A DNA stretch of 64,000 nt from Shimia sp. (GCF_022448905.1 NZ_JAKVCW010000002.1:1-64000); one strand, 5' to 3'; positions 47,973 through 58,313 are shown, counted from the stretch's first letter. The notes: generated from the letters alone by a model not told the origin. Program-made: numbers and translations.

Positions 47973-48746
47973 TTATGTCGCTGGCAGCCCCAGTACCGCG
48001 CCCAGCACCAACACCAGAAGTGCCGCGCCCAACATCGCATCAAACCGATCAAGCAAGCCGCCATGGCCGGGGATCAGATTGGAACTGTCTTTGATGCCGG
48101 TGTGGCGCTTGATCGCGCTTTCCGCCGCATCGCCCATCTGCGAAGCAAACGCCGTCAGGACCGACAGAATGATCAGCGGTGTCCCACCAAATGCCATGCC
48201 GACACAACCTGCAGCCACCCAGCCCGCCATGGTGCCAGACCACGTCTTCTTGGGGCTGACCTTAGGCCAAAATTTCGGGCCGCCAATCAGGCGACCAGCA
48301 AAGTAGCCAGCCACATCGGTCGCCACCACAACGGCCACCAGCCACAGCACCCAATAGGCGCCACGCACATCGCGCAAAACAATCAAGCCATAGCAGGCCA
48401 ACATCAACCCCGCCGCGTAAGCGACATAAATCGCACGATCTTTCTTAAGTTGCCCCGCACCCGCCAGCGGCACCGCCAGTAGCATTGGCAGGATCGCTTG
48501 CCCCGGCACAAAGTCGGTCAATGCCAACACCACAGCCGCCAAAGCGCCCATGCAGAGTGACACTTTTTGATCACCACCGGACAGCATCCGGGTCAACTCC
48601 CAGACCATGCCGCCACAAATAATCACAACAAATTCGTGAAACAGGAAACCACCCTGCCAGATCGCCAATCCGCCCACGCCAAGCAGCACCACTGCTGACA
48701 GGGTTCGGGGCAGCAAATCGCCCCACTTGCTAGCCGTACCGCTCAT
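47973..48746 (-). CDS. cdsA: Phosphatidate cytidylyltransferase
   Basis: Makes CDP-diacylglycerol from phosphatidate and CTP; an integral membrane protein of 257 residues with about eight helices. The family signature is at the C-terminal side: SQMGDAAESAIKRHTGIKDSSNLIPGHGGLLDRFDAML. It also has SPKKTWSGTMAGWV. The start overlaps the uppS stop as ATGA. Confidence 0.96.
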   Translation of the reverse strand: MSGTASKWGDLLPRTLSAVVLLGVGGLAIWQGGFLFHEFVVIICGGMVWELTRMLSGGDQKVSLCMGALAAVVLALTDFVPGQAILPMLLAVPLAGAGQLKKDRAIYVAYAAGLMLACYGLIVLRDVRGAYWVLWLVAVVVATDVAGYFAGRLIGGPKFWPKVSPKKTWSGTMAGWVAAGCVGMAFGGTPLIILSVLTAFASQMGDAAESAIKRHTGIKDSSNLIPGHGGLLDRFDAMLGAALLVLVLGAVLGLPAT

Positions 48747-49465
48747 ACTGTCACCGCGCCAAACCGACGGTCGCGTTTGGCATAGGCGTCCACCAGCTTA
48801 CGGAACTCTTCTTTGGAGAAGTCCGGCCACAGGGTGTCGATAAACTCATATTCAGCATAAGCTGACTGCCATAGAAGGAAGTTGGAAATCCGCGCTTCCC
48901 CGCTGGTCCGGATGACCAAGTCCGGATCCGGCAACACATGGGTGTCCAAATACTTGGGCAGTGTCTCCTCACCCACATCTTCGGGCTTGAGCGTGCCATC
49001 CGCCACATCCTGCGCCAACCGCTGGGTCGCTCGCGCCACCTCATCACGCCCACCGTAGTTCAACGCAATGGTCAGGTTCACGCCATCGTTGTCGGCGGTA
49101 AGCTCTTCCAGCTCATCCATCAAGGCGCGCAGCTTTTCGTCCAAACGCGGACGATCGCCGATGAACCGCACCCGCACCCCTTCCGCTTTCAGCCCACGGG
49201 CCTCTTTGCGAATGTACTGGCGGAACAGGCTCATCAAACCCGCAACTTCCGCCTGGGTACGCTTCCAGTTCTCGGTCGAGAACCCAAAAATCGTCAGATA
49301 TTCCACGCCCAAAGGCTTGCAAGCGCGCACAATCTCCTTGACGCGCTTGGCTCCGGCGTGGTGCCCAAATAACCGCGGGCGACCGCGCGCCTGCGCCCAG
49401 CGGCCATTGCCATCCATAATAATGGCCACATGCCGAGGGCCGGTCGCGGGAATTTCTTCACCCAT
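48743..49465 (-). CDS. uppS: Isoprenyl (undecaprenyl) diphosphate synthase
   Basis: Cis-prenyltransferase that makes the C55 lipid carrier for cell-wall synthesis; 240 residues. The diphosphate-binding motif IIMDGNGRWAQARG (catalytic Asp at about 18), the NWKRTQAEV region and the C-terminal RTSGEARISNFLLWQSAYAE are typical. It needs isopentenyl diphosphate, so some isoprenoid route must operate although dxr is decayed here. It follows frr after 5 bases. Confidence 0.97.
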   Translation of the reverse strand: MGEEIPATGPRHVAIIMDGNGRWAQARGRPRLFGHHAGAKRVKEIVRACKPLGVEYLTIFGFSTENWKRTQAEVAGLMSLFRQYIRKEARGLKAEGVRVRFIGDRPRLDEKLRALMDELEELTADNDGVNLTIALNYGGRDEVARATQRLAQDVADGTLKPEDVGEETLPKYLDTHVLPDPDLVIRTSGEARISNFLLWQSAYAEYEFIDTLWPDFSKEEFRKLVDAYAKRDRRFGAVTV

Positions 49466-49470
49466 TTTGA

Positions 49471-50034
49471 TCAGACCTGCATGATCTCGGATTGCTTGTT
49501 CTCAAGCGCGCCATCGATCTGCTTGATATAGCTGTCGGTCATTTCCTGAACTTCAGCTTCCCAAAGCTTCTGGTCGTCCTCAGACATACCATCGCCTTTG
49601 GCTTTCTTGATGCTGTCCATACCATCACGACGCACGTTGCGCACGGCCACACGGGCGTGCTCGGCATATTGAGCCGCCACCCGCGCCAACTCGGTCCGGC
49701 GCTCTTCGTTCAACTCAGGAATCGGCAGCATCACAATGGTGCCGTTGGTCTGTGGGTTGATGCCAAGACCGGAATTCATGATCGCTTTCTCAACCGCGCT
49801 CACCAGCGTTTTGTCCCACACATTGATGGTCACCATACGTGGTTCTGGCACGTTCACTGTCCCAACCTGGTTGATTGGTGTCTTGGAGCCATAAGCATCC
49901 ACCATCACCGGCTCCAGCATGTTGGCTGAGGCACGGCCTGTGCGCAGCGAGGCAAATTCTGTTTTCAACGCGCCCATAGCGCCATCCATGCGGCGGGTCA
50001 GATCGTCGGTATCGAGTTCAAAATCTTCAGACAT
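49471..50034 (-). CDS. frr: Ribosome recycling factor
   Basis: Splits post-termination ribosomes together with EF-G; 187 residues, normal length. Conserved: [39 protein letters not shown] and [20 protein letters not shown]. It is the first gene of the envelope operon here; pyrH, normally its direct upstream neighbour, is separated by an oppositely oriented channel gene. Confidence 0.98.
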   Translation of the reverse strand: MSEDFELDTDDLTRRMDGAMGALKTEFASLRTGRASANMLEPVMVDAYGSKTPINQVGTVNVPEPRMVTINVWDKTLVSAVEKAIMNSGLGINPQTNGTIVMLPIPELNEERRTELARVAAQYAEHARVAVRNVRRDGMDSIKKAKGDGMSEDDQKLWEAEVQEMTDSYIKQIDGALENKQSEIMQV

Positions 50035-50261
50035 TGCTGCTCTTTCAGTCTCTCATGTTCTGCTGACAAAGCTCTTAGGCTATTGTGTTCAACTTGTATA
50101 GCACAGGCAGGCTTCGGTGAAGCCCTGATCCCTTTGGTTTTGCCGCACAACCAATCCTCAATCGCGCACCGGGAAAAGCTTTTGAGACGTCGCTTTCGGA
50201 ATTTTCATTACCAGAGTGTTTTAGTAAGAATTCTGCAACGCGCGACACGACAGGACCGAAC

Positions 50262-51071
50262 ATGACGCAAGTGACCCCCACTGGACTAGACGCCCACAAG
50301 CCCGCAGAGATCACCCGACTGATCAGACTTTCCGGCATTGCCAAAGCAGAAATGCCACTGGCACCACTGATCACGCTTTCGGTTCTTGGCGGCGTTTTTA
50401 TCTCATTGGGGGCCTTGTTTTATACGCAAACCACATCCGGATTCGCGGATTTAAATGGTGGCATTACGCTCATGGGCGGCGTGGCGTTTTCGCTCGGGCT
50501 TATCTTGGTCGTGGTCGGCGGCGCAGAGCTCTTTACCGGCAACACCATGATTGTCATGGCCTACGTCGACAAACGCATTACCTCCCAGGCGTTGCTGCGC
50601 AACTGGGCAATTGTCTTGCTTGGCAACGCCATTGGATGTGCCGCGATCGTTTCACTTGTTTATGGTGCCGGGCTTTTGGACGGCGCCCTTGGACAGCGCG
50701 CCGCAGCCATCTCCAATGCAAAAATTGCATTGTCTCCTTTTGAAGCGTTTTGCCGAGGCATCCTGTGCAACGCTTTGGTATGCTTAGCCGTCTGGCTGGC
50801 TGTGTCTGCCCGAACTGCCATGGGCATGATCTTGTCTATTGTTTGGCCCGTGGCCGCATTTGTGGCAATCGGCCTGGAACACTCCATTGCCAATCTTTAC
50901 CTGATTCCGGCTGGCGCGCTTGCCGGAGCACCTGTGTCTTCTGGCGCGTTTGTTGCAAACCTCTTGCCTGTGCTCGCAGGCAACGTCATCGGCGGCGCTG
51001 GAGGCGTGGCCTTGGCCTATCGTCTGGCCTACGGACGGAGCTTGCGGGACGAGCCAGCAACCAGCCTTTAG
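50262..51071 (+). CDS. Formate/nitrite transporter family channel
   Basis: Pentameric FocA/NirC-type anion channel, 269 residues with six membrane helices. Family signatures are GGAELFTGNTMIVMA (about residues 86-100) and RGILCNALVCLAVWLA (about 166-181). A soluble tail with Arg/Glu closes the protein. The specific anion (formate, nitrite, hydrosulfide) cannot be deduced. The gene sits alone and opposite in direction between pyrH and frr, genes that are usually neighbours, which looks like an insertion into a conserved operon. Confidence 0.92.
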   Translation: MTQVTPTGLDAHKPAEITRLIRLSGIAKAEMPLAPLITLSVLGGVFISLGALFYTQTTSGFADLNGGITLMGGVAFSLGLILVVVGGAELFTGNTMIVMAYVDKRITSQALLRNWAIVLLGNAIGCAAIVSLVYGAGLLDGALGQRAAAISNAKIALSPFEAFCRGILCNALVCLAVWLAVSARTAMGMILSIVWPVAAFVAIGLEHSIANLYLIPAGALAGAPVSSGAFVANLLPVLAGNVIGGAGGVALAYRLAYGRSLRDEPATSL

Positions 51072-51077
51072 CCCAAC

Positions 51078-51106
51078 AAAAAAACGGAGGCCCCAAAGGA
51101 CCTCCG
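51078..51106 (-). terminator. Rho-independent terminator of pyrH
   Basis: On the minus strand the stem CGGAGGTCC / GGCCTCCG with a short loop is followed by seven T, about 25 bases after the pyrH stop. It is also the hairpin at the end of the convergent channel gene. Confidence 0.8.
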
Positions 51107-51130
51107 CTGCAAATCTCTTCGCTGTGCGTC

Positions 51131-51865
51131 TTAGACAACCTTTGTATAGGTGCCCTTGCCGGCGAGAATGCCTTTGAACCCACCCGGCTCATCCAATGGG
51201 AACACAATCAGCGGCAGGTTGTTGTCCCGTGCCAGCGCAATCGCGCTCGCATCCATCACCCGCAGACGCTTGGCCAGCACCTCATCATAGGTGATCTCGT
51301 CATAGCGCACCGCGTCGTCACGCTCGGCCGGGTCTTTGTCGTAGATGCCATCCACACCGTTTTTGCCCATAAAGATCGCCTCACAGGCCATCTCATTGGC
51401 GCGCAAGGTCGCGGCAGTATCGGTGGTGAAATACGGGTTGCCAGTCCCTGCTGCAAAGATACACACACGCTTTTTCTCAAGGTGACGCACCGCGCGGCGG
51501 CGAATATACGGCTCGGCCACCTCATCCATGCGGATCGCGCTGATCACACGGGTGAACACGCCCAGCCCCTCCAACGCGCTCTGCATCGCCAGCGCGTTCA
51601 TCACGGTCGCCAACATGCCCATGTAGTCGGCCGTGGTGCGTTCCATCCCTTGAGCTGCCCCGGACAAGCCGCGGAACACATTGCCGCCGCCGATCACCAT
51701 GCAGATCTCGACGCCCATGTCGTGTACAGATTTCACTTCCTTGGCGATACGCTCAATTGTGGGCGGATGCAGGCCATAGCCCTGATCTCCCATCAACGCC
51801 TCCCCCGAAATCTTCAACATCACACGGTTAAAGGTTGCGTCGGCGGGGACGGTGTCGTCGCTCAT
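51131..51865 (-). CDS. pyrH: UMP kinase
   Basis: Phosphorylates UMP to UDP; hexameric amino-acid-kinase fold, 244 residues. Features are [45 protein letters not shown] and [10 protein letters not shown] favour ATG 51865, which has GGAG seven bases upstream; ATG 51877 is the alternative. A terminator follows it, so it no longer reads into frr. Confidence 0.97.
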   Translation of the reverse strand: MSDDTVPADATFNRVMLKISGEALMGDQGYGLHPPTIERIAKEVKSVHDMGVEICMVIGGGNVFRGLSGAAQGMERTTADYMGMLATVMNALAMQSALEGLGVFTRVISAIRMDEVAEPYIRRRAVRHLEKKRVCIFAAGTGNPYFTTDTAATLRANEMACEAIFMGKNGVDGIYDKDPAERDDAVRYDEITYDEVLAKRLRVMDASAIALARDNNLPLIVFPLDEPGGFKGILAGKGTYTKVV

Positions 51866-51984
51866 GTTGCACTCCATCTGCGCATCGTTTTAGGATTGGC
51901 CGCAAAATGTCGGAAAACGCGCGCAGGTTCAATGCGAGAGTTGGGGATAACCGACAAAAGTAAGCGCAAAGTCAGGTCTCTCTC

Positions 51985-52866
51985 ATGTCACAGCTGCCGC
52001 CCATCGCCCCGGACCAACCGGTTCTGATCGCAGGCCCCACCGCCAGCGGCAAAAGTGCCCTCGCTTTGCAGATTGCACAGGCGCAAGGCGGCGTCATCAT
52101 CAACGCCGATGCGATTCAGGTGTTTGACAACTGGCGCGTGCTCACGGCCCGACCGCCGGAAGAAGACGAAGCCGCCGCGCCGCACCTGCTTTACGGCCAT
52201 GTTCCCTATGACGCAGATTATTCCGTGGGTCATTGGCTGCGCGAGGTTGCGCCGCTTTTGAAAGGTGGCCCCCGCCCGATCATTGTTGGCGGCACAGGGC
52301 TGTATTTCACTGCGCTGACGCAAGGTTTGGCCGAAATTCCCGCCACGCCCCCGGCGCTGCGCGAAGAGGCAAACGCCCGCGTTGCCAAAGAAGGTTTTGA
52401 AACCCTGCTGGCGGAACTCGACGCCAAAACAGCTGCCCGTATTGATTGCCAGAACCCGATGCGCGTGCAACGCGCTTGGGAAGTGCTCACCGCAACCGGT
52501 AAACCCTTGGCGGACTGGCAAGACAACACGCCCCCCCCGCTCCTGCCGCAGTCTGATACATTGCCAATTGTGTTTGATGTGCCCAAGGACTGGATCAACA
52601 ACCGCATTGCCCGCCGCTTTGACCTGATGCTGGAACAAGGCGCGCTGGAGGAAGCCGAAGCCAATCTCGCCACCTACGATCCAACCCATCTCTCCGCCAA
52701 AGCCATCGGCGCGCCGGAACTCATCGCCCATCTGCGTGGCGAAATTGATCTGGAAACCGCTCGAGAACAGGCCACAATCGCGACACGCCAGTTTGCCAAG
52801 CGCCAACGCACCTGGTTCCGCTCCAAAATGAAAACCTGGCATCACTACACGCCAGAAAGTCTCTAA
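51985..52866 (+). CDS. miaA: tRNA dimethylallyltransferase
   Basis: Adds the isopentenyl group to A37 of tRNAs reading UNN codons; 293 residues. P-loop [12 protein letters not shown] (about residues 13-24), the substrate loops [16 protein letters not shown] and [14 protein letters not shown], and the C-terminal [12 protein letters not shown] are present. Like uppS, it consumes an isoprenoid precursor. It is divergent from pyrH. Confidence 0.96.
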   Translation: MSQLPPIAPDQPVLIAGPTASGKSALALQIAQAQGGVIINADAIQVFDNWRVLTARPPEEDEAAAPHLLYGHVPYDADYSVGHWLREVAPLLKGGPRPIIVGGTGLYFTALTQGLAEIPATPPALREEANARVAKEGFETLLAELDAKTAARIDCQNPMRVQRAWEVLTATGKPLADWQDNTPPPLLPQSDTLPIVFDVPKDWINNRIARRFDLMLEQGALEEAEANLATYDPTHLSAKAIGAPELIAHLRGEIDLETAREQATIATRQFAKRQRTWFRSKMKTWHHYTPESL

Positions 52867-52953
52867 CCCGCGCGGGTTTTTGTCAGTTTGTGACAAAAGG
52901 CGCAGAGACCCCACTTGCTCGAATCGCACATCCTGCGCTTAATCAGCTGCAAG

Positions 52954-53871
52954 ATGGCTGATAAAAATTTACATATCCCGTCATTTATGACCAAACCGGG
53001 CATGGGAGGCATGGCCGCACCTGCGCGCAAGCCAACCGCGCCTGTTGAGCCGAAACCTGCGCTGCGGCCCATCGTGCCCGATCAGCCTTTACCGCAAATT
53101 CGTGTAGAAACCCTTGCCGGTCTGACCAAAGGCGCGCCTTGGTTGTTGGAACAATTGCACGTGCGCACGCACCACATCCTGCTCTGGACCACACGGGGCC
53201 AGGGTCGGGTTCTGCTGCATGGCCTGCGGCGCGGCTTTGGCGCCCACAACGCGATCTTTGTCCCTGCGGGCAAACTGCTCGCTTTTGAACTTGGCCTTCA
53301 GGTGCAGGGCCTCGCCATGCTGATCCCGGACGACGGCCGTGTCACCCTGCCAGATCGTGCACAACATCTGCGCTTGCAAGACGGCACCGAACAAGCGGAG
53401 TTCACCGCCATCCTAGACGCGTTGCGCCGCGAGCTGCATGACCAACGCCCGTTCATGGCCGAAGCCTTGAACGCCCACGCCCGCCTGCTCTCCGTCGCCC
53501 TACGCCGCGACCTTCAGGAAGCTGGCCCGCCCCCGCCAACCCGTGCGTCTGAGCGGATTGTGCGCCGCTTCTGTGACATACTTGCTGCCGAATACACCCA
53601 TGGCCACCCCATGGCCTGGTATGCGGACCAACTCGACATCACACCGACGCACCTAACCCGCGTCTGCCGCCAAGCGGCCGGGCTTACTGCTGCAGAAATG
53701 CTCTCACAAATGACCCAGCACCGCGCCCGCAGCCTGCTTTTGGACAGCGACCTGCCGATCAATCGTGTGGCTGATTCTCTAGGGTTTGGCAGCGCCGCCT
53801 ATTTCACGCGCTTCTGCCAGCAACACTTTGGCGCCGCGCCTAGCCAGGTCCGCAAACAGGCCCGCGCCTAA
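52954..53871 (+). CDS. AraC-family transcriptional regulator
   Basis: Regulator of 305 residues. A C-terminal double helix-turn-helix (about 215-300) contains HPMAWYADQLDITPTHLTRVCRQAAG and the signature INRVADSLGFGSAAYFTRFCQQHFGAAPSQVR. The N-terminal half is a cupin-like effector domain (HHILLWTTRGQGRVLLHG). The start is uncertain: ATG 52954, ATG 52987 or TTG 52915, none with a strong ribosome site. No adjacent gene suggests its effector. Confidence 0.9.
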   Translation: MADKNLHIPSFMTKPGMGGMAAPARKPTAPVEPKPALRPIVPDQPLPQIRVETLAGLTKGAPWLLEQLHVRTHHILLWTTRGQGRVLLHGLRRGFGAHNAIFVPAGKLLAFELGLQVQGLAMLIPDDGRVTLPDRAQHLRLQDGTEQAEFTAILDALRRELHDQRPFMAEALNAHARLLSVALRRDLQEAGPPPPTRASERIVRRFCDILAAEYTHGHPMAWYADQLDITPTHLTRVCRQAAGLTAAEMLSQMTQHRARSLLLDSDLPINRVADSLGFGSAAYFTRFCQQHFGAAPSQVRKQARA

Positions 53872-53892
53872 GGTCCTCATGAACGTGAGAGG

Positions 53893-54477
53893 TTATCCGC
53901 CCCAGATCACCCGCACATAATTGCGAGTCTCGGCATAGGGCGGCACGCCACCATATTTCTCCACCGCGCCCGGCCCAGCGTTATAGGCCGCCAAGGCCAA
54001 CCGCCAGCTGCCAAACTTCTGGTACTGCTGCTTCAAATACCGCGCCCCACCTTCCAGGTTCTGCTGCGGATCCATCGGATCCACCCGCAACAACCGCGCG
54101 GTCTGCGGCATCAACTGCGCCAGACCCAAGGCCCCTTTGTGGGACTTGGCCGTCGCATTCCAATTGCTTTCCTGCTGCACCAGCTTCAGGAACAGATCCA
54201 CCGGCACGCCATGGAGCAACGCCGCCTCCTGCGCCATCGCCAGATACGGCCCTCGGTATTTGCCCTGATAGCTGCCGTTGCCCCATTTGGACGGCGTGTA
54301 AATCGGCTTGGGTTTCAACCGCACGGAATTGCGATACTGCTCTGACGCACGTCCATCGAGCACTTTTGTCTGGTTCTTAAACAACCGCGCATTGGATTTG
54401 GTCGACAGGCTCTGCGCCGCCACTGGCCCAGCAACCAAGGCCAATCCAATCACCAGTCCCAAAATCCTGCGCGCCAT
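53893..54477 (-). CDS. Periplasmic lytic transglycosylase (SLT domain)
   Basis: Cleaves peptidoglycan glycan strands; 194 residues with a signal peptide ending VAAQS (about residue 22). The catalytic Glu103 is in [24 protein letters not shown], followed by [12 protein letters not shown] and [17 protein letters not shown], all SLT hallmarks. ATG 54477 is preferred; a GTG five codons earlier is possible. It is a small, single-domain enzyme, perhaps involved in opening the wall for an envelope machine, though none is adjacent. Confidence 0.92.
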   Translation of the reverse strand: MARRILGLVIGLALVAGPVAAQSLSTKSNARLFKNQTKVLDGRASEQYRNSVRLKPKPIYTPSKWGNGSYQGKYRGPYLAMAQEAALLHGVPVDLFLKLVQQESNWNATAKSHKGALGLAQLMPQTARLLRVDPMDPQQNLEGGARYLKQQYQKFGSWRLALAAYNAGPGAVEKYGGVPPYAETRNYVRVIWGG

Positions 54478-54683
54478 CTGCGCCTGCTCCACCCTGCTTT
54501 TGCGGCTTTCTTAACCAAATTGTAGGCAATTTTCCAGACCACAGAACCGTGCTTGGCAAATTCCCGCGCGCCCTGCGGGATTTTCACCGCAGGTTATCCA
54601 CAAGAAACCGCTTCCCATTCAGCCCCCGCAGTGGTGTATGGTGCCCCAAATCGAGAGAAAGAATCCGTGGGAGACATAGGCGC

Positions 54684-55211
54684 ATGGCCGGATCGGTGAA
54701 CAAAGTAATCCTTATTGGCAACCTGGGCCGCGACCCCGAGGTGCGCTCCTTCCAGAATGGCGGCAAGGTCTGCAACCTGCGCATCGCCACCTCTGAAACC
54801 TGGAAAGACCGCAACACCGGCGAGCGTCGCGAGAAAACCGAATGGCACTCCGTGGCCATCTTCCAGGAAGGCCTCGTACGCATCGCCGAGCAATACCTGC
54901 GCAAAGGCTCCAAAGTCTACGTCGAAGGCAAGCTGCAAACCCGCAAATGGCAGGACCAGTCCGGCCAGGACCGCTACTCCACCGAAGTGGTGTTGCAGGG
55001 CTTTGACGGCGTACTGACAATGCTCGACGGCCGCTCCGGCGGTGGTGACGGCGGCGGCTTTGGTGGCGGTGGCGGCGGCTTCGACCAAGGCGGTGGCGGC
55101 TACGGCGGCGGTTATGACCAAGGCGGCGGCGGCAACTTCGGTGGCGGCGGTGGCGGCAACCAGGGCGGCCCAGCCCCAAGCCGAGACATGGACGACGAAA
55201 TCCCGTTCTAA
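54684..55211 (+). CDS. ssb: Single-stranded DNA-binding protein
   Basis: Protects single-stranded DNA in replication and repair; 175 residues. The OB-fold occupies residues 1-110 ([50 protein letters not shown]). The linker is extremely Gly-rich with FGGGGGG and YGGG repeats (about 115-160), and the tail is the partner-binding MDDEIPF. ATG 54684 has GGGAG upstream. A terminator follows. Confidence 0.98.
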   Translation: MAGSVNKVILIGNLGRDPEVRSFQNGGKVCNLRIATSETWKDRNTGERREKTEWHSVAIFQEGLVRIAEQYLRKGSKVYVEGKLQTRKWQDQSGQDRYSTEVVLQGFDGVLTMLDGRSGGGDGGGFGGGGGGFDQGGGGYGGGYDQGGGGNFGGGGGGNQGGPAPSRDMDDEIPF

Positions 55212-55234
55212 GTCACAGACACCCGATAGATCAC

Positions 55235-55264
55235 AGAGGTCGCCCTTTCGGCGGCCTCTTTTTA
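55235..55264 (+). terminator. Rho-independent terminator of ssb
   Basis: Stem AGAGGTCGCC / GGCGGCCTCT (one mismatch) with a 5-base loop, then five T. Confidence 0.85.
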
Positions 55265-55353
55265 TGCGCTCCCTCCCGCCACCTGCGCTTTACACCGCCG
55301 CAAACTTCTCCCAATGTCATGCACAAGTGAACGATCATTCAGCGAGACCCGAC

Positions 55354-56598
55354 ATGACCGACTCAAATCAGTTCAACCAGAAACTCACGGACCGCCTGGT
55401 CACCTATTGCGCCATCGACAGCCAGTCTGATGAGCATTCCACCAGCATCCCATCCACAGACATCCAGCTCGACGTCTCCCGCCATCTGGTTGCGGAACTC
55501 GAACGCATTGGTGCGTCAGATGTGGAGCTGACCTCCTACGGCGTGGTCCTCGCCACGGTGCCTGCCACCGTGGAAGATGCCCCCACCATTGGCTTCTGCG
55601 CCCATGTCGACACCGCACCACAGTTCAACGCCACCGGCGTGAAACCCCGCGTTATTGCCAATTGGGACGGCAGCGACATCACCTACCCCGACAACCCGGA
55701 TCTGGTCCTGAACCCGTCAACGTCTGCCTACCTCGAAGGCAAAGTAGGCGAAGACATCATCACCGCCTCTGGCCTAACGCTCCTGGGCGCCGATGACAAA
55801 GCCGGGGTGGCGATCATCATGACCATGGCCGAGCATCTGCTCACGACGCCGGACCTGAAACACGGCAAAGTGCGCCTCACTTTCACCCCAGATGAGGAAA
55901 TAGGCAAAGGCGTGCACGCGGACCTTCCTGCCGACTTTGGCGTCGATTTCGCCTACACGCTGGATGGCGCCAAACGCGGCACCATGGAGTATGAAACCTT
56001 CTCTGCCGACGGCGCAGTCATCACCATCACCGGTACCTCCGCCCATCCCGGCTATGCCAAAAACAAAATGACCAACGCGCTGCATGTGGCAGCACAGATT
56101 GTCTCCGACCTAAACGAGCCCGGCACCACCCCGGAAACCACCTCCGGCCGCGAAAGCTTCACCCACATCTACGCCCAGGAAGGCGGCAGCAGCGAAGTCA
56201 CCCTGCGCTTCATTTTACGCGCCTTCGAAATGGACGACCTCGAGGCACAAGCCGCCCGCCTGCAAGCCGCCTGCGCCAAGGCCGAAGCGGATTTCCCTGG
56301 CTCCAAAGTGACCGGCGAGATCAGCAAGCAATACCGCAACATGCGCTACTGGCTCGAAAACGACATGACGCCGGTGGACCTTGCGCGTGAGGCCATCCGC
56401 ACCGAAGGCTTTGATCCCGAGTCCGTGCCCATTCGTGGCGGCACCGACGGCTCCCGCCTCACGGAATTGGGCGTGCCTTGCCCGAACCTCTACACCGGCA
56501 TGATGGAAATCCACGGCCCACTGGAGTGGATCTCGGTGCAAGACATGGCCAGCGCCACACGCATGATCTCCAATCTCGTGCAAATCGCTGCCAAATAA
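55354..56598 (+). CDS. pepT: Peptidase T (tripeptide aminopeptidase)
   Basis: Zinc-dependent M20 peptidase that removes the N-terminal residue of tripeptides; cytoplasmic, 414 residues. Metal and catalytic residues lie in FCAHVDTAPQ, GADDKAGVA, FTPDEEIGKG and near the end in MEIHGPLEWIS. The dimerisation domain is in the middle (GTSAHPGYAKNKM). ATG 55354 begins MTDSNQF, close to other family starts. A bidirectional terminator separates it from aroB. Confidence 0.96.
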   Translation: MTDSNQFNQKLTDRLVTYCAIDSQSDEHSTSIPSTDIQLDVSRHLVAELERIGASDVELTSYGVVLATVPATVEDAPTIGFCAHVDTAPQFNATGVKPRVIANWDGSDITYPDNPDLVLNPSTSAYLEGKVGEDIITASGLTLLGADDKAGVAIIMTMAEHLLTTPDLKHGKVRLTFTPDEEIGKGVHADLPADFGVDFAYTLDGAKRGTMEYETFSADGAVITITGTSAHPGYAKNKMTNALHVAAQIVSDLNEPGTTPETTSGRESFTHIYAQEGGSSEVTLRFILRAFEMDDLEAQAARLQAACAKAEADFPGSKVTGEISKQYRNMRYWLENDMTPVDLAREAIRTEGFDPESVPIRGGTDGSRLTELGVPCPNLYTGMMEIHGPLEWISVQDMASATRMISNLVQIAAK

Positions 56599-56602
56599 CA
56601 AA

Positions 56603-56627
56603 AAAGCCGACCCACTGGGTCGGCTTT
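56603..56627. terminator. Bidirectional terminator between pepT and aroB
   Basis: Perfect 11-bp stem AAAGCCGACCC / GGGTCGGCTTT with a 3-base loop; on the minus strand it continues into a run of T. Confidence 0.88.
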
Positions 56628-56648
56628 CGATTTCAACTGTCGACAGTC

Positions 56649-57758
56649 TTACCGCCGCGCCAGCTCTTCTTGCAGCAGCTGGCGCACCACATCACGCGGC
56701 ACATCTGCGGTCACAAAGGCCTCGCCGATCCCGCGCGCCAAAATGAAGCGCAGTTGACCATCCACAACTTTCTTGTCCTGCCCCATCAGATCCAGCAGCC
56801 CATCGGCATCAGGAAGCTCGCCCTCAATGTCCTTGAGGTCCACCTTCATGCCCATAGCCCGCAGATGCTCCCGCACCCGGCTTGGCGCCTCTTGCGAGCA
56901 GAGCCCCAAACGCATCGACAACTCAAACGCCAAAGCACACCCCACGGCCACGCCTTCGCCATGCAGCAAGCGGTCGCCATATCCCGTGGCCGCTTCCAGC
57001 GCGTGACAGAACGTATGCCCCAGATTGAGCAAAGCGCGATCCCCCTGCTCGGTCTCATCGCGCATCACAATCTCAGCCTTCATCTCACAAGACCGCTTCA
57101 CCGCCGCAATCCGCGCTGCCTCATCCCCTGCCGCCAGTGCAGGCCCCTGTGCTTCGAGCCACTCAAAGAAGTTCGCATCGCCGAGCATGCCGTATTTCAC
57201 CACTTCGCCGTAACCGGCGAGGAAATCGCGCGGCGTCAGCGTGCCCAGCACATCAATATCCGCCAGCACCAAACGCGGCTGATGAAACGCGCCAACAAGG
57301 TTCTTGCCCAGCGGACTGTTGATGCCGGTCTTGCCGCCCACAGAACTGTCCACCTGCGCCAAAAGACTGGTTGGGATTTGCACAAAGCCAACGCCACGGC
57401 GCAGAATCGCTGCCGCAAACCCGGTCAGATCCCCAATCACACCGCCACCAAGCGCCACCACAAGGTCCTTGCGCTCCACACGTTGCGACAACAACCACTC
57501 AACGGTTTGCTCCAGATAAGCCCAGCTCTTGGTGCTCTCGCCCGCAGGCAGCACCAGCGCTTCCATGGCAATGCCATCCGCCGCCAGCCCATCGCGCAAC
57601 GTCTCCAGATGCAGCGCCGCGACGTTTTCATCCGTGACCACACAGACCTGCTTGCGCGCCAGCATTGGCCCAATCAATGCTCCGGCTTGTGTCAGCAACC
57701 CCGGCCCGATGTGAATGTCATATTCCCGGCCCTCAAGACCGACGTGTACGGTTTCCAT
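56649..57758 (-). CDS. aroB: 3-dehydroquinate synthase
   Basis: Second step of the shikimate pathway; NAD- and metal-dependent, 369 residues. Signatures: VVALGGGVIGDLTGFAAA, QIPTSLLAQVDSSVGGKTGIN, NLGHTFCHALEAATGYGDRLLHGEGVAVG (metal-binding His residues). ATG 57758 is the likely start, just after the aroK stop. The aroK-aroB pair is a classic operon. Confidence 0.97.
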   Translation of the reverse strand: METVHVGLEGREYDIHIGPGLLTQAGALIGPMLARKQVCVVTDENVAALHLETLRDGLAADGIAMEALVLPAGESTKSWAYLEQTVEWLLSQRVERKDLVVALGGGVIGDLTGFAAAILRRGVGFVQIPTSLLAQVDSSVGGKTGINSPLGKNLVGAFHQPRLVLADIDVLGTLTPRDFLAGYGEVVKYGMLGDANFFEWLEAQGPALAAGDEAARIAAVKRSCEMKAEIVMRDETEQGDRALLNLGHTFCHALEAATGYGDRLLHGEGVAVGCALAFELSMRLGLCSQEAPSRVREHLRAMGMKVDLKDIEGELPDADGLLDLMGQDKKVVDGQLRFILARGIGEAFVTADVPRDVVRQLLQEELARR

Positions 57759-57764
57759 CACGGC

Positions 57765-58313
57765 TTATGTCTCCGCCAAAACATCGGGGCGCGCGTCCAA
57801 CAACGCCTGAGCCACCCGATCTGCCATTTCCTCAATGCTCAAGCCGGCCTCCGCTTTCACTGGCAAATCCGCCAGGCTGTAGAGCGGCACCCGCGCATCA
57901 AAAATCTCTTCCAGCGTTCTGCGCGGGTTGTCCGTGCGCAACAGCGGCCGCGTGTCTTTGTGTTTCACACGGTTCCACAGCAGCTCCACATCCGCATCCA
58001 GCCAGACAGCAACACCACGTTTGGAGATTTCTGCCCGATTGCCCTCTGCGAGGTATGCGCCACCACCGGTAGACAGGATGCAGCGCTCCTCTTCCAGCAG
58101 CCGGGCAATCACTTGACTCTCTTTTAGGCGGAAAAACGCTTCCCCATCTCGCTCGAAAATCTCGGCAATGCTCATATTGGCCGCCTTCACGATCTCCGCG
58201 TCGGTATCGATAAAAGACACATTAAGTTTGGCCGCTAAAGCCTTACCAACAGCGGTTTTTCCCGCCCCCATCATGCCAACAAACACAACGGTTTTTTTCA
58301 AATCATAGCTCAT
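57765..58313 (-). CDS. aroK: Shikimate kinase
   Basis: Phosphorylates shikimate; 182 residues. The P-loop is GMMGAGKTAVGK (about residues 13-24). The shikimate-binding residues follow in FIDTDAEIVKAANMSIAEIFERDGEAFFR, then STGGGAYL and the lid segment RVKHKDTRPLLR. ATG 58313 is chosen; the codon before it is TTG. It is the first gene of the aroK-aroB operon and is divergent from the small membrane gene at 58434. Confidence 0.97.
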   Translation of the reverse strand: MSYDLKKTVVFVGMMGAGKTAVGKALAAKLNVSFIDTDAEIVKAANMSIAEIFERDGEAFFRLKESQVIARLLEEERCILSTGGGAYLAEGNRAEISKRGVAVWLDADVELLWNRVKHKDTRPLLRTDNPRRTLEEIFDARVPLYSLADLPVKAEAGLSIEEMADRVAQALLDARPDVLAET

